Shown here: positions 10,238 through 20,283 of the stretch, piece after piece | Layout of the letters: each line of letters begins with the position of its first letter | Numbering within the stretch: the first letter of the stretch is position 1 | The notes under the pieces: model-generated | Told to the model about the DNA's origin: nothing | The model's database searches: none | Seen by the model: only the letters and a program-made list of their open reading frames with translations | Translations under genes and position numbers: made by a program | Source of the DNA: Klebsormidium nitens | Lineage: Eukaryota > Streptophyta > Klebsormidiophyceae > Klebsormidiales > Klebsormidiaceae | Assembly (NCBI GenBank): GCA_000708835.1 | Contig: DF237920.1 | Location: 1 to 20,283, forward strand | Direction: 5' to 3' | DNA length: 20,283 bases

Positions 10238-10277
10238 TGCAGTGTGCACGAACGCAGCTCGACATGTGTACACTGCA
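10238..10277. repeat. Imperfect inverted repeat with 12-base arms
   Basis: The arm TGCAGTGTGCAC at 10238-10249 pairs with GTGTACACTGCA at 10266-10277 at 11 of 12 positions, around a 16-base loop. It lies in the divergent spacer within a region with several CATG palindromes. It may be a foldback remnant or a protein-binding palindrome; no function is shown. Confidence 0.4.
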
Positions 10278-10575
10278 GTGCGCCAGCTCGCACAAAAGGT
10301 CACACGACCGACGATAGGCGCTCCTGGGCCACGATTCTCTTCCAAACCGGGGCGAGCTGAAACTACCTACCTCTAACCCAATGAGCTTTCCGGAGAAAGT
10401 TTTGCTGGATCCTTGTACGTGTGTTCATAACCAGCATTCAGACCCTACCCACCATACTACTGGGGACCACCATGAAATCGTTAAAAAGTGCAAGGATTCA
10501 ATGCATTATGATTGACAAAGTACTCGGCTTGTGACTCGTGACTCAGAGTCGAAGGGATGGACGACGATCTGTAGT

Positions 10576-10590
10576 ACTACCTACGGTAGT
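10576..10590. repeat. Short inverted repeat ACTACC-TAC-GGTAGT
   Basis: A perfect six-base-pair inverted repeat with a three-base spacer, about 425 bases before the transporter start codon. It is short enough to be chance, but it could be a dimer-binding site in the promoter or 5' UTR. Confidence 0.25.
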
Positions 10591-11013
10591 AGTGCAAGTG
10601 GAGCTAGGGAAGACGAGCCCGCAGCTGGGCCGCAGCTTCTGGCTGGCGCAGGTGGCGTCTTGGTACTGCTACATGTGAACATGCTCAGGTGGTGAAGATC
10701 GCTGCCTCTGCTGAAAGAGGGAGCTGGAGGAACGCACAAAAGCTCAGTTGATCGCAGTTTGAGTCGCCGAGGTAGTCTTTCTGGCTTACTCAACTGTGAG
10801 CTTGTTTTTAATTTTCACTCCATCAGCATTTGACTGCAGTCGGAAGGGTGCACCAGCTTTCTCTGGTGGACTTGCAGGAACCACTTCGATTGTGGCGATT
10901 CTCTTCACACCACTGTAAGGATTCTCCAGATTAGGAAAGCGGAGGGACTCGTTCACTACTACATCTGTTGTGAGTGGGCCTGCCGTGTTGAGGCTTTTCC
11001 CGTGCGCCCCAAG

Positions 11014-14000
11014 ATGGCTGAAGCTGCGCAAAAGCATGATGCTGATAGCACTCCAGCAGTGCAGGGGCTGGAAAGTACAGGCCCTCCAAGTGGCAGGATC
11101 ATAAGAAAAGTTAGTCGCAAGAGTTCTATGGCTCGTTTCCGTGGACTGTTCGAGCGTGTGACTCGGGCTCAGTGGACGGCTGATGCTGACATCAAGGTCC
11201 CTGAGACTCACTCCACTAAGGTGGGCGAGGTCCTCCTTTTCTTGTACGTTGTTGCCAAGACTGATGATGTCTTGCAGGACAGACTCCTACTTCTGCTCTA
11301 TTAGCCCCTGCTTTGCCAGACAAAGCTGTGTGTATCATTTGTGGATCGTTCCTTCTATGTTTCCTGTTTGTACCTTCCATTAGCCCCAAGTTGTTACTTC
11401 CATGGTACCGTAGAATGATGTCAGGACCCTCCTGCATTTCACAAGTTTCTGATCCCCAGTATCATGAATGACACTAGGTGCACCATTCAAAGGAACTCTG
11501 ACTGATTTGATTGATCTTTCTAGGTTCTTTCTCCAAGAGTAGTTTTCAGATTTGTTCAGCTTCTTCAAAGCTTGATTGATCATAAGGCCAAACTTTATTG
11601 CACAGCTTCTCAAACAGCATCTAAGAGTGCCCGGTCCGTGATTCGCAGCTTAACATCACTATTACTCCTTAACGTCATTGGTGCACACATCACTCCTTAC
11701 TAGTCCTCATGTTTGTCATGTTCAAGCACACATCACTCCTACTAGTCCTCATGTTTGGTCATGTTCAAGAACCTGTTTGCCGTCGACCTGTCAACATTGC
11801 CTTCCTCAGTAATGTAGCATCATGTGGCAGATCTAGCCTGCCGTTTGCAAGGCAGCTGGTTTGACTCACTGCTATTCCTCCACAGGGAGCTGGCTTGCTT
11901 TGGTTGGCCTTTGGCACGGTGAGTGTAACACACGTATCATAACATTGCGTCCAATTGTTCGCTCAGTTTTCTTTGCTCATACATGCACGATCGCACATCA
12001 CTTCGTATGTTGGTGCTTTTGGTTTGAGTGGTGGCTCTTTGTTGAGTCTTCCTGCCCTTGTAAAGTTCTTCTTGCTTACCTTTTAGGATAGTGGTTCAGA
12101 AGCAGACTGTATTTCATTACCCTGCTGACTCATAGAAGCATTGGATTTGGCTGCAGATTGGGGTTGTGTACGGAGATATTGGTAGGTCACTTTACTTCCT
12201 CTCTTCTAACTGGCTAAACTTTCCATGTTGTCTATGGTGCCAAGAAACTGCAGTAGCAATTGCCTGTGAAACCTCTCCCTGCTATTTTCTCTGCCAGCTG
12301 CTGGAAGTGTTTTACTATTACATAAGTGAAGGGCCTAACCGAGGTTTTGAAGAAAGCAAGTCGTCCAGCTTGCTCTTATATGCGATGCTTTGACCTTGAA
12401 TCTAGAGAGTCGAATTGTTTCTTGTAGGTACGTCGCCCCTCTACGTCTACGCTAGTATCTTTCCAGAGGGACCACCGAGCAACACGGAAGTCATCGGTGC
12501 CATGTCTCTCATCTTCTGGACCATCACTCTGCTACTTCTTGTAAAGTGAGTCTCTGGGGCTGCGCAACCTGATCCGCTGCCGATGCTTACTGGAAGCGCA
12601 TCGATACCGTTCATGCTGCTGATGCAACTTTCCAACAGTATCTTGACCTTCCTTCATCATCATTTCATCATACCCCTAACTCTTGTACTCTTCGCATCGC
12701 GTCCCCTCTGTACGAAGTTGCACAGAGGGCAGTGGACCCTACCTTTTACAAAAGCTTCCTTATCCTCCATCAATGCTGACATTTTGATGGTCTGGCAGGT
12801 ATGCCTTGATCGTGCTCTTTGCGGACGACAATGGGAATGGAGGCACTTTTGCCCTCTACTCCCTGCTAAGGCGGCAAGCGGAAAGGGGTGTCATGGGGCC
12901 TGCTCTTCCATCAGAGTTAGAGCTTTCTCATTATGGTTCTGGGTCGTTTGCCAAGGCCAAGGCGCAAAGCATGCAGAGGGGCTGGCGGCAGAGGGTAGTC
13001 ACGAACGAGACGTTACAGAAGATTGTACGTGTACTGGTTGTGATTGGTGTTGGAGCAATTCTGGGGGACGGGGTCCTTACTCCGGCCATCTCAGGTATGA
13101 TCCTGCTCGAGCCGGCTCTTAAAGGGGTGCAACTGCTCCGTTTTGCCTTTGTTCATTTGGTCGTCAGGATGTCGGGAGTGGGTTCGATCAAACCTGCTCC
13201 TTATTTGCTGTTGAAAGATGAAGAAGGTAGAAGCGGAAGACCAGTTGTGCACAACTGTCTTCGCACACTGTCTTTCGCTTGACAGAATCACACCGGATTG
13301 ACAGATGTTGCATTGATGGCTACTCTGCCTTCTGTCATGCTATCTTAGTGGGTTGAAGAGCTGGGGTTCCTCTTTATCTTCCTCCTGCTGTTGCTTTGCA
13401 GTTGTATCCGCCTGTGAAGGCATTCAGATCGCAGACCCGTCCTTCACCCGAGGGGCCATTGTGGGTTTGGCTATGGCGATTCTGGCCGGCCTCTTTCTCA
13501 TACAACAGTTTGGGACAGCCCTGATGTCAAAAGTATTCTCGCCAGTTGTCATGCTATGGCTGCTTGGGAACGCGGTCATAGGGGTAGTCAACATTGCCAA
13601 GTATGATGCTTCAGTGTTCAAGGCAATCAGCCCCCACTACTTCATGAGGTACTTCATCGATGACGGAAAGACTGCCTGGAAGTCGCTGGGTGGAGTTCTG
13701 CTCTGTGCGACAGGGGTGGAGGCACTCTTTGCGGACCTTGGGCACTTTAACAGGCAATCTGTTCAGGTAGGAGGCCCGACCCTCGTTACTGAGTAGCTGC
13801 GTCTCGACCTGATCTGTTTGCCCTGGTTTAATCTGGTTCTGGATCGTCCTTCCACTGGCACATCATGTCTCTGGCTATCAACGTCTTGTTTCTCGTCCAT
13901 CAGGGGGTGCTAAAACCTTTCTCCGAGTTTGGATGGTGTCACTGAGCACATGTTCTCGTTCCTGTTCCTGCCCTTTCTGGAAGACTTTTTAGTGCTGTGA

Positions 14001-17000
14001 CCCCAACGTCAACCTCGTCCACGAGAGCATCCGACGATCTTACATTTACACTCTCAAAATCTTCTGCGTCTTCTGAAGCCCGTCTGTTTTCCACGTGCCT
14101 TCCCTGCAGCTCTCCTGCTTCGCCCTCTTGTACCCCTGCATCATCCTGACCTACTTTGGCCAGACAGCTTACCTTCTGAAACACCCGGAGAACGTCGGCA
14201 GCACGTACTACAAGTCGCTGCCTCATGGGACGTTCTGGCCGATGTTCATTCTCGCCACGCTGGCCGCCATAGTCGCCAGCCAAGCGCTCATCTCTGCCAG
14301 CTTCCAGATCGTGTACCAGGCGATTGCCCAGGTAAGAAGGTGCAGGGGAAACAGTTTGGCAGTCCTGAAATGGCGACTCTGATTGCGATTGTACGAGGAG
14401 TTTTGGCGTACCCGAGACTCCTTGAATGCCGAAAGTCCCTGAAGGTGCCATTAACTGGGATTGTGAATTCGCAGGCTTGCTACATCGAGGTCGAGCGCAC
14501 CCTCGCCGTTTTAGCGCGTCTGGTCAACATTCGTTGCCCTCAAGTGTGCCCGCACAGTTGCGACTTGTTTTTTTGACGAGTTGATGACACGGGCTCTGCT
14601 GTTCTCCACCCGCAGGGGTTCTTCCCCCGGTTCCACGTGGTTCACACCAGCAGGAAGATCTTGGGCCAAGTCTACATCCCCCTCGTGAACTACATGCTGA
14701 TGACGCTCACCCTAGTTGTGGTGGGCATCTTTCAGAAGTCAGCGAAACTGGGGCAAGCGTACGGTAAGCATACCAATTATTGGTTCTGACGGTTTTCTAT
14801 TTGCATCAAGACTGGACAGAGTTACAGAGACTCGTTGCCGCTCTTTGTGGTACCGTTTAGACCGCTGGAATCAGCTTAATGTACGCATAACCTCGAATCG
14901 CCGTTCCTAAGATGGCAGGCAGTAGCTCGGACTTTGCTGTAGAGATGGTGCAGCACACGCTCACAAAAGTATCATTCAATTCAAAGAACATACGAGCGGG
15001 ACGGAAGATAGTCGTGGAAGGCAAAGATAAAGTCTGGAGGGAGTGTCAGCGGAGGGATTTTGGACTCAATTTTGGAATCAATGGTAATATTCCTTCTCAC
15101 TTGGTGTAGGGCTCGCTGTTATCACCGACATGGTGCTGACCACCCATTTCATGACGCTGGTCATCCTAACCGTTTGGCGGCGACCGCTCTACGAGGGACT
15201 GGTCTTCTACTTCTTCTTCCTGCTCGTCGAAGGCAGTTTCCTGTCATCGACCATCGAGAAGATCCCCAAAGGTAAGCATGTTCATCAGAGTTTTAGAGAA
15301 TCTATCTGAGAGCATCGAGGCCCAACATTCCTCAGGATTTCGCTCACCCAACAGATGGCGGGGTCAGTACGGCATCTTGCTCGGCGCGGGTTACAGCCAG
15401 GCTGGCTTGAGAACGCAACTATACAGGCGGAACGCTCAATTGCGACATGACTGAGGAATAAGCGGGGAGACTGCAACAATTGTCCATCTTGTCAACGTCG
15501 ACAGATTGACGGCTCCGATATGCTCTTGCAAGAGCAGGGGCCCAAGCTTACATATCTGGGTGCTGATAGCTAACGCCCAAATGCATATCCAGACCGGCTT
15601 CATTACATGAAGGTTGGACGGCTGTGACACCATTACGGCCATTTCAGAACTGTGCGCTCCGCCTGTATGTCATTGCATCTTGCGATGATCTTCGTCGGAG
15701 ACTGGTTCATGGCGCGCTTCTGACCTGATTTGTGCGCTCCCTGCAGGCGGTTGGTTCTCCATCATGATGGCCCTCATCTACGCCGCCATCATGTTGTGGT
15801 GGTACTGGGGGTCCAGCCACAAGCGCGCTTTCTTCCACACCAAGCTGATGCCCAAGCTGGACAGGTTCTTCCGGGTCAAGGTGGCAGAGGACAGTAAAGG
15901 TAGGTGTGCTCTTCTTAGCTTTTCCGACACTTCCATCTCCACTTGTGCTTGGAAGTTACGCTTAGTACATACGTGTAAGCGCAGGACTCCCACAGGACCT
16001 AGAGTGTTGTTCCCGTGTACGTTAATCGCCTGCAATTCTTGTGGTTGTCAAACGGCTGACATACTTGCCGGTGAGACGTCGCCAGCACCGTTTCAAGTTG
16101 CATGTCTTGTAGCAGAATCTGCTGCGGAAGGGTGCGGTTCACCAGCCGTTTGCCGTGATCCTTGGCCGTGCCCGCTTCGACAATTCTGGGTTCAGCTTGC
16201 GCTGTGGGCTCCGATCCGACTTTTCTCAGAATTTGCAAGGTTCTATCGCCGCTATCTCGTCAAACCTTGACTCGTTTCTTCTGCACTTTCAATGGCTCCC
16301 GCTGATGACCAGAAGGCATTTTCTTCGTTGATCTGCAGATGAGCAGCTTTTCATCGCCAAGTCCGACACTCGCGTCTTGCGCTCTCCCGGGCTCGGCCTC
16401 TACTACTCCGACAGCATCTTCGGCACTCCCCCGGTGCTTGTTCAGCACCTCAAGTCGTTCCCCATCATCCACGAGGTCGTCATCTTCATGACCAACCGCT
16501 TCGTTCCGGTTCCGGAGGTGCTTCCGGCGGAACGATTCCTCATCGAGCAGCTTGGCGTCGGAGGCTTTTACCACTGCATCGCACGGTAAGCGTTCGCCTT
16601 CGCAACCCAAACAACCCAAACAATGCCGTTGAATCTTATGCAGAGCCGATCCTTGACTTGAGGCTTGCACCTGGTGAATATGTTCTCGGTGCTTGTATCT
16701 TCGGCAGTCTCGCTTTTGAGCCTCTTAGCGAAGCTGCAAGCGTGGGCACTTCAAACCTGTCGTTCGCAAACCCCAATCAACCCAGACGGAACCTTTGCTT
16801 GTGAAGTGCCGCGGCGGGGCGTGTTTCAAGCGCTCGCTTGATTCCCGCTTGCTTGTACTGAACACTTTTCAGCCTCTATACTGTTTCCTGTCTGTTGCCT
16901 TGCAAAGGTAATCAAAGAAAGCGGATTTGAACTGTTGTCTGACGGAGGCTAAACAACGCTCATTTTCAAAGCCCATATTTTTCTGGCAGGTACGGTTACA

Positions 17001-19858
17001 TGGACCGGGTACAGCAGGGAACCGACTTCGCGGAGACGGTCCTTCAGCACATTCTAATCCTGCTGACGGATTCATTGAAGGAGGCTGTGAGCGACAACGG
17101 GGCTTACAGGATGCGCAGCCCCACTGACACATGGGGTAGCCTGGACTTCAGCCATCACGGAAATCAAAGTGAGGCTGCGATGAGACATTCTGGCACGATT
17201 GGTCGAGTAAAAGCTTCGGTACTTCGTCGGTAAATCGTCTTGAAGTTGCTTCTGTGATACTTCTGTGCTGATGCGCGGTCGGAAGCTTTCAGTAAGAGAC
17301 AAACGAGACCCGCACAGCAAGAGACTATTGTTGTCACTGTCCTTTTCTACTTGTCGATTACTTGGCGCGATCAAGGTTCAAGTCCTGTTCCGAAGTGGGC
17401 CAACCGCTCTATGTGCAAGATCTGTTGGGCTGACTTTGGTAGCCTCTGTGCGGCCAGCTGGAGGCTGCATCCGGCTGCATCCGGCTGACAAGTTCCTTCC
17501 TAACCCTTCTGCAGCAAGCGTTCAGAAGCATGCGTTGAGAACTTTTAGCGACCTGAACCGGTTGCTGACTCAGTGCCTCATGCCTCCAGATTCGCTGCGG
17601 TCCATCCGAGAGACTGCTCCCGTCACGCACCCGCCGCCCCCACCTGCTGACGTCAGCATCATGATCCCTCCCGAAGTCGAACGGCGGAAGGCCACCCCTT
17701 CATCGACCCCTTCATCCTCTGCGTATGGGGACCTTGAGATGCAGCAGCTCGACGCGGTGGCAAACGGATCGCAGGTCAGGAAGCCATGGCTGCGCTTGAC
17801 GTAGTAGTTGAATCTTCTTTGTCCTGCTTCTCTACTTCAAACACCATCTGCTGGAAGACTTTGTATTATTTTGACCATTCTGACCCAGCCGTAGGATACG
17901 ACTCCGACGAGAACGCAGCGTTTCTCTGTCCCGTTGAACACCTTCAACGATACAGCTCTTTGCGTCAAACCACTCTACTTTTGGTCCGCAATCTTGAGCC
18001 GTCGGATGCCAGTTCGTCGTCAAAACGCACGGTCCAAGATCAGGATCCATGCTCCGAGCATCTGGTATCCGATGGCAAGTTCGACGCAAACAGCTGTGGC
18101 CCAATGCTTCGCCCGTTGCTCAACGTGAAGGCCCCACGTCTTCCCTGCGCAGATCAATGACGAGCAGGACTTCACCTCCGAGAACGAGAACACAGTCGGC
18201 TCCGCGAAGGACCTGTCGCTCCCCGCGAATCCGGAGGTACGGTGGGGCGCTGCGGATTTCTCCTTGGGGCGGGTCGCGGGGGAGGCGCTTAGGAAGCTGG
18301 ACGAGGCGACCAAGGAGTGGCTGGACGAAGTAGTGGACAAGCTGGCGGACGCGGAGCGGGTAAGCGCCGCGCTGACTGAATCATCGACAGTGGGTTTATT
18401 TCGCTACATGAGTTAGGTGGCTGCCAGGGGATGGATAGGGTAATTTTGGGGGGTACGGGTGCGGACATGTTAAAATCTGCGTTTTTAGACCTCTGCTTTG
18501 CGTGAAATCAGAGGTCTCGTTGATTTTCTTGGGCAGAAGGATTTGGTACTGTGCGGTCTGATGATGCATTGGCTGTAAACCAGGCGGGATATGTTTGTTT
18601 CCGGGAGCAGAAGGCGAGTATTTGGGTTCCGAACGTGGTTCGTGGGATAGTGACCGTGACACTCTGCGGACACTCAACAAAATTCTCGCTTTGCATCCGG
18701 AACCCCGTTTACATGTTTTTGCGGAGAGCCCAGCAGTTGGATGAAAAATCAAATCTAAGGAGACCACTGTGTAAAGCAGACGAGGTGTATCGGTCTTGAA
18801 GGCGCAGAGCTCGCAGTAAGTTTGTTTTGCAGAAAAGGTTCTGTGGTCTTCCCTACGCACGTTTCAGTGACTCGTGAAGTGTTCCATAAGATGTCCTGCC
18901 TGGCTCTGCTCACGCATTTCACAAGCAAAGCGTTGATGCAGAGCATATAGTACGGGCCAGGATGAACGAAACGCCACAGTTTGTAACCCATTGCACCTTA
19001 TCACCCGACTTGCAGCACTCAGGAAAATCCAGAAGGTTCTTTGGGTTCCTTGTCAGCTCGACCAGCCTGCATACCCCTCTAGAATAGAGTGGTTATAGTA
19101 AGAACGAAGCCAACACTAGAAACCTAATTCCAAATAATCACCCGCTCCGCACCCGTATCCGCACCGACCAATCATACCCGTCCCAGTTTCATAACTTGAG
19201 CTTAGTTTACCTATCCTAGAGACCCATCCAGCTTAGCTGACATTCATCATTTTGCCACACCAGGTACCGTCCCGGCACAAGCGCGCTGCGGTACTGGCGA
19301 AGGAGATCAGGCTGGTCCGGAAGGCGCGCGACTCCCAGCACGTCGTCTACATGCTGGGCAGGGCGACCCCACAGATCGCGGAGAAGCCGACCAACATCTT
19401 CAAGCGACTCTTCCTCGAGATCCCCTACCTGGTAAGGATTGTGCCAATCTAGTATCTCGGTCGTAATCGGGCTGAGGCTGAGGCGTTGTGGCTCGTGTGT
19501 CGACCGTTCGCTTGTGGTTCTGGCCACGCAGCTGAGGCTCACTTTGATTTCAAGTGTCGTTCCTACGAGGTTTACTAAGTCTATCCTTCTCCGCAGACTG
19601 GGTGGTCGAGATTGCCGGATTGCCTTTTGATGTTGTACACGAGTACAGGCTCAATTTTACCGCTCATACCTGCGTGCAGAACGGGTTTCGTGCCACGGTG
19701 TTCTCTGCACTTGATGAACTTTCAGCCAAGTTTTCCTCACTCTAGTCGTAACATATCTCTTGCAGATTCTCGTCAACAATTTCCACTCCGATGCTGCCAA
19801 GACCTACAACATCCCGCAAGACAAGCTGTACGAGGTTGGGATGCAATACAAGATCTAG
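11014..19858 (+). CDS. KUP: HAK/KUP/KT family potassium transporter, sixteen exons
   Basis: This family imports K+ across plasma or endomembranes, generally coupled to H+. Exons: 11014-11220, 11886-11918, 12157-12181, 12428-12545, 12799-13094, 13402-13766, 14110-14331, 14616-14763, 15110-15271, 15747-15899, 16339-16585, 16990-17168, 17515-17774, 18153-18359, 19264-19431, 19766-19858. All introns are GT-AG with agreeing phases; the total of 2883 bases gives 960 residues. Signatures: LAFGTIGVVYGDIGTSPLY (first membrane helix, motif at 82-94), KYALIVLFADDNGNGGTFAL (128-147), LGDGVLTPAIS (216-226), FADLGHF (336-342), YFGQTAYL, VVHTSRKILGQVYIP, EKIPKGGWF, GLGLYYSDSIFGTPP, PAERFLIEQLGVGGFYHCIA and RYGYMD, ending YEVGMQYKI as in plant members. 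ATG 11014 has A at -3 and G at +4. Land-plant members usually have 700-850 residues; the excess lies in a Pro/Ser-rich and acidic C-terminal insert (about 719-860). The exon 1 to exon 2 junction is the least certain. Confidence 0.95.
11683..11768. repeat. Two-copy 43-base tandem duplication in transporter intron 1
   Basis: The unit at 11683-11725 is repeated at 11726-11768. The copies differ only by loss of one T and gain of one G, so both are 43 bases long. It lies about 120 bases before the acceptor of the 33-base exon 2. The near identity suggests a recent duplication, perhaps by replication slippage. Confidence 0.85.
17463..17487. repeat. Short tandem repeat of GGCTGCATCC
   Basis: Two exact copies of a ten-base unit plus a five-base partial third copy (GGCTG). 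It lies in the transporter intron 17169-17514, just before the polypyrimidine tract and acceptor at 17514. No function is evident; a slippage origin is likely. Confidence 0.6.
18360..19263 (+). other. Longest transporter intron (904 bases), no other gene seen
   Basis: Bounded by a GTAAGC donor after the acidic exon 18153-18359 and an acceptor at 19261-19263 before VPSRHKRAAV. Frames on both strands inside it (for example minus 18860-18396) show no recognisable family. No transposon ends or terminal repeats were found by eye. An additional small exon cannot be excluded, but the flanking exons already join in phase 0. Confidence 0.55.
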
Positions 19859-20283
19859 CTTACTTCGTACAGCTCATGTAAACAACTGAGATCGAGCTGA
19901 TTTTTAGCAGCGGCCGGTTGAAATGGACCGACGTTGATGTCTTAGATAGTGTTACTGGGAAGTTGTTGGCTCTCTCATAGGATGCCCTTTTAGGAAAGTG
20001 CAACCAATAATTCGACACTTAGTAAAAAGACAGCTATCCTTTTGACCCGTTCCTATTAGTGGTCGGTAGTTAATACTGGGTCCTCGGTTGCTTTGTTGAC
20101 TCGCAATTGGAATCCCTTATTGCTATTTCGTAACTCTGCAGCAGACAAAGCTACGAAAGATTGTGAAAGATTGTCGTATGCATATCGTATCATTTGTATA
20201 CGGAGTGGAGGATTGCTTGCCAACTCTCTCGTTAGACAAAATCGTAGTTCGACAGCATGCATGCGGTATGACAGATCATCTTA
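19859..20283. other. 3' flank of the transporter gene, nothing recognised
   Basis: The sequence after the TAG should hold the 3' UTR. TGTAA occurs at 19877-19881; it is a polyadenylation signal in chlorophyte algae, but whether it is used here is unknown. Palindromic words such as ATGCAT and GCATGC appear near 20170-20265. The 68-residue minus-strand frame at 20262-20056 has no recognisable features. Confidence 0.4.

Larger units (their letters stand above)
9494..11013. other. Divergent intergenic region between the small minus-strand gene and the K+ transporter
   Basis: About 1.5 kb between two divergent start codons, expected to hold both promoters and 5' UTRs. I found no convincing exon. 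An AT-rich stretch with TATA-like sequence lies at about 10028-10050, far from either start. Around 9866-9907 there are clustered GATCG and CGATC words. Two inverted repeats are listed separately. A 141-residue minus-strand frame (11211-10786) overlaps transporter exon 1 and looks like its shadow. Confidence 0.5.

Noticed and set aside
10786-11211. 141-residue minus-strand frame
   Set aside because: It overlaps transporter exon 1 in antisense. The plus-strand exon has a good start context and joins in phase; the minus frame has no recognisable motif.
1-20283. CRISPR arrays, tRNA or rRNA genes, complete transposons, viral genes
   Set aside because: No regularly spaced repeats, no tRNA cloverleaf motifs, no rRNA sequence, and no transposase, reverse transcriptase or capsid-like frames were seen on either strand by eye.

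Overview
The window looks like nuclear DNA of a streptophyte, most likely a charophyte green alga; a Klebsormidium-type genome is my guess. The coding potential is in short exons bounded by GT-AG introns of roughly 60 to 900 bases. The reconstructed proteins resemble land-plant family members (a Mediator subunit, a plant-type TMEM209 protein, a HAK/KUP/KT potassium transporter). There are no bacterial-style operons, ribosome binding sites, insertion sequences or CRISPR arrays. All gene models below were assembled by eye, by joining exons whose splice phases agree and whose translation follows the family. No transcript data were available.

Layout. (1) 242-2013, plus strand: MED21, a small coiled-coil subunit of the Mediator middle module, six exons, about 172 residues. 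(2) 2014-3038: convergent spacer without a recognisable gene, containing a patch with about fourteen CATG tetranucleotides in about 360 bases. (3) 3039-8454, minus strand: a TMEM209 homologue (Pfam family misleadingly named 'cytochrome b561, N-terminal'), seven exons, about 923 residues. It has an N-terminal hydrophobic segment, a very long Pro/Ser/Tyr-rich region and the conserved C-terminal domain. (4) 8985-9493, minus strand: a tentative two-exon gene for a protein of about 98 residues, with a mitochondrial-presequence-like N-terminus and one transmembrane segment. I do not recognise it. (5) 9494-11013: divergent spacer of about 1.5 kb between gene 4 and the transporter, with several palindromes. 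(6) 11014-19858, plus strand: a HAK/KUP/KT potassium transporter, sixteen exons, about 960 residues, with the family signature GVVYGDIGTSPLY divided between two exons, one of them a 25-base microexon. (7) 19859-20283: 3' flank, nothing recognised.

The genes do not form a pathway: transcription (MED21), a nuclear-envelope protein by homology (TMEM209), a possible mitochondrial protein, and K+ uptake. This looks like an ordinary eukaryotic neighbourhood. The most novel items are the unrecognised small membrane-protein gene, the transporter microexons and the CATG-dense patch.
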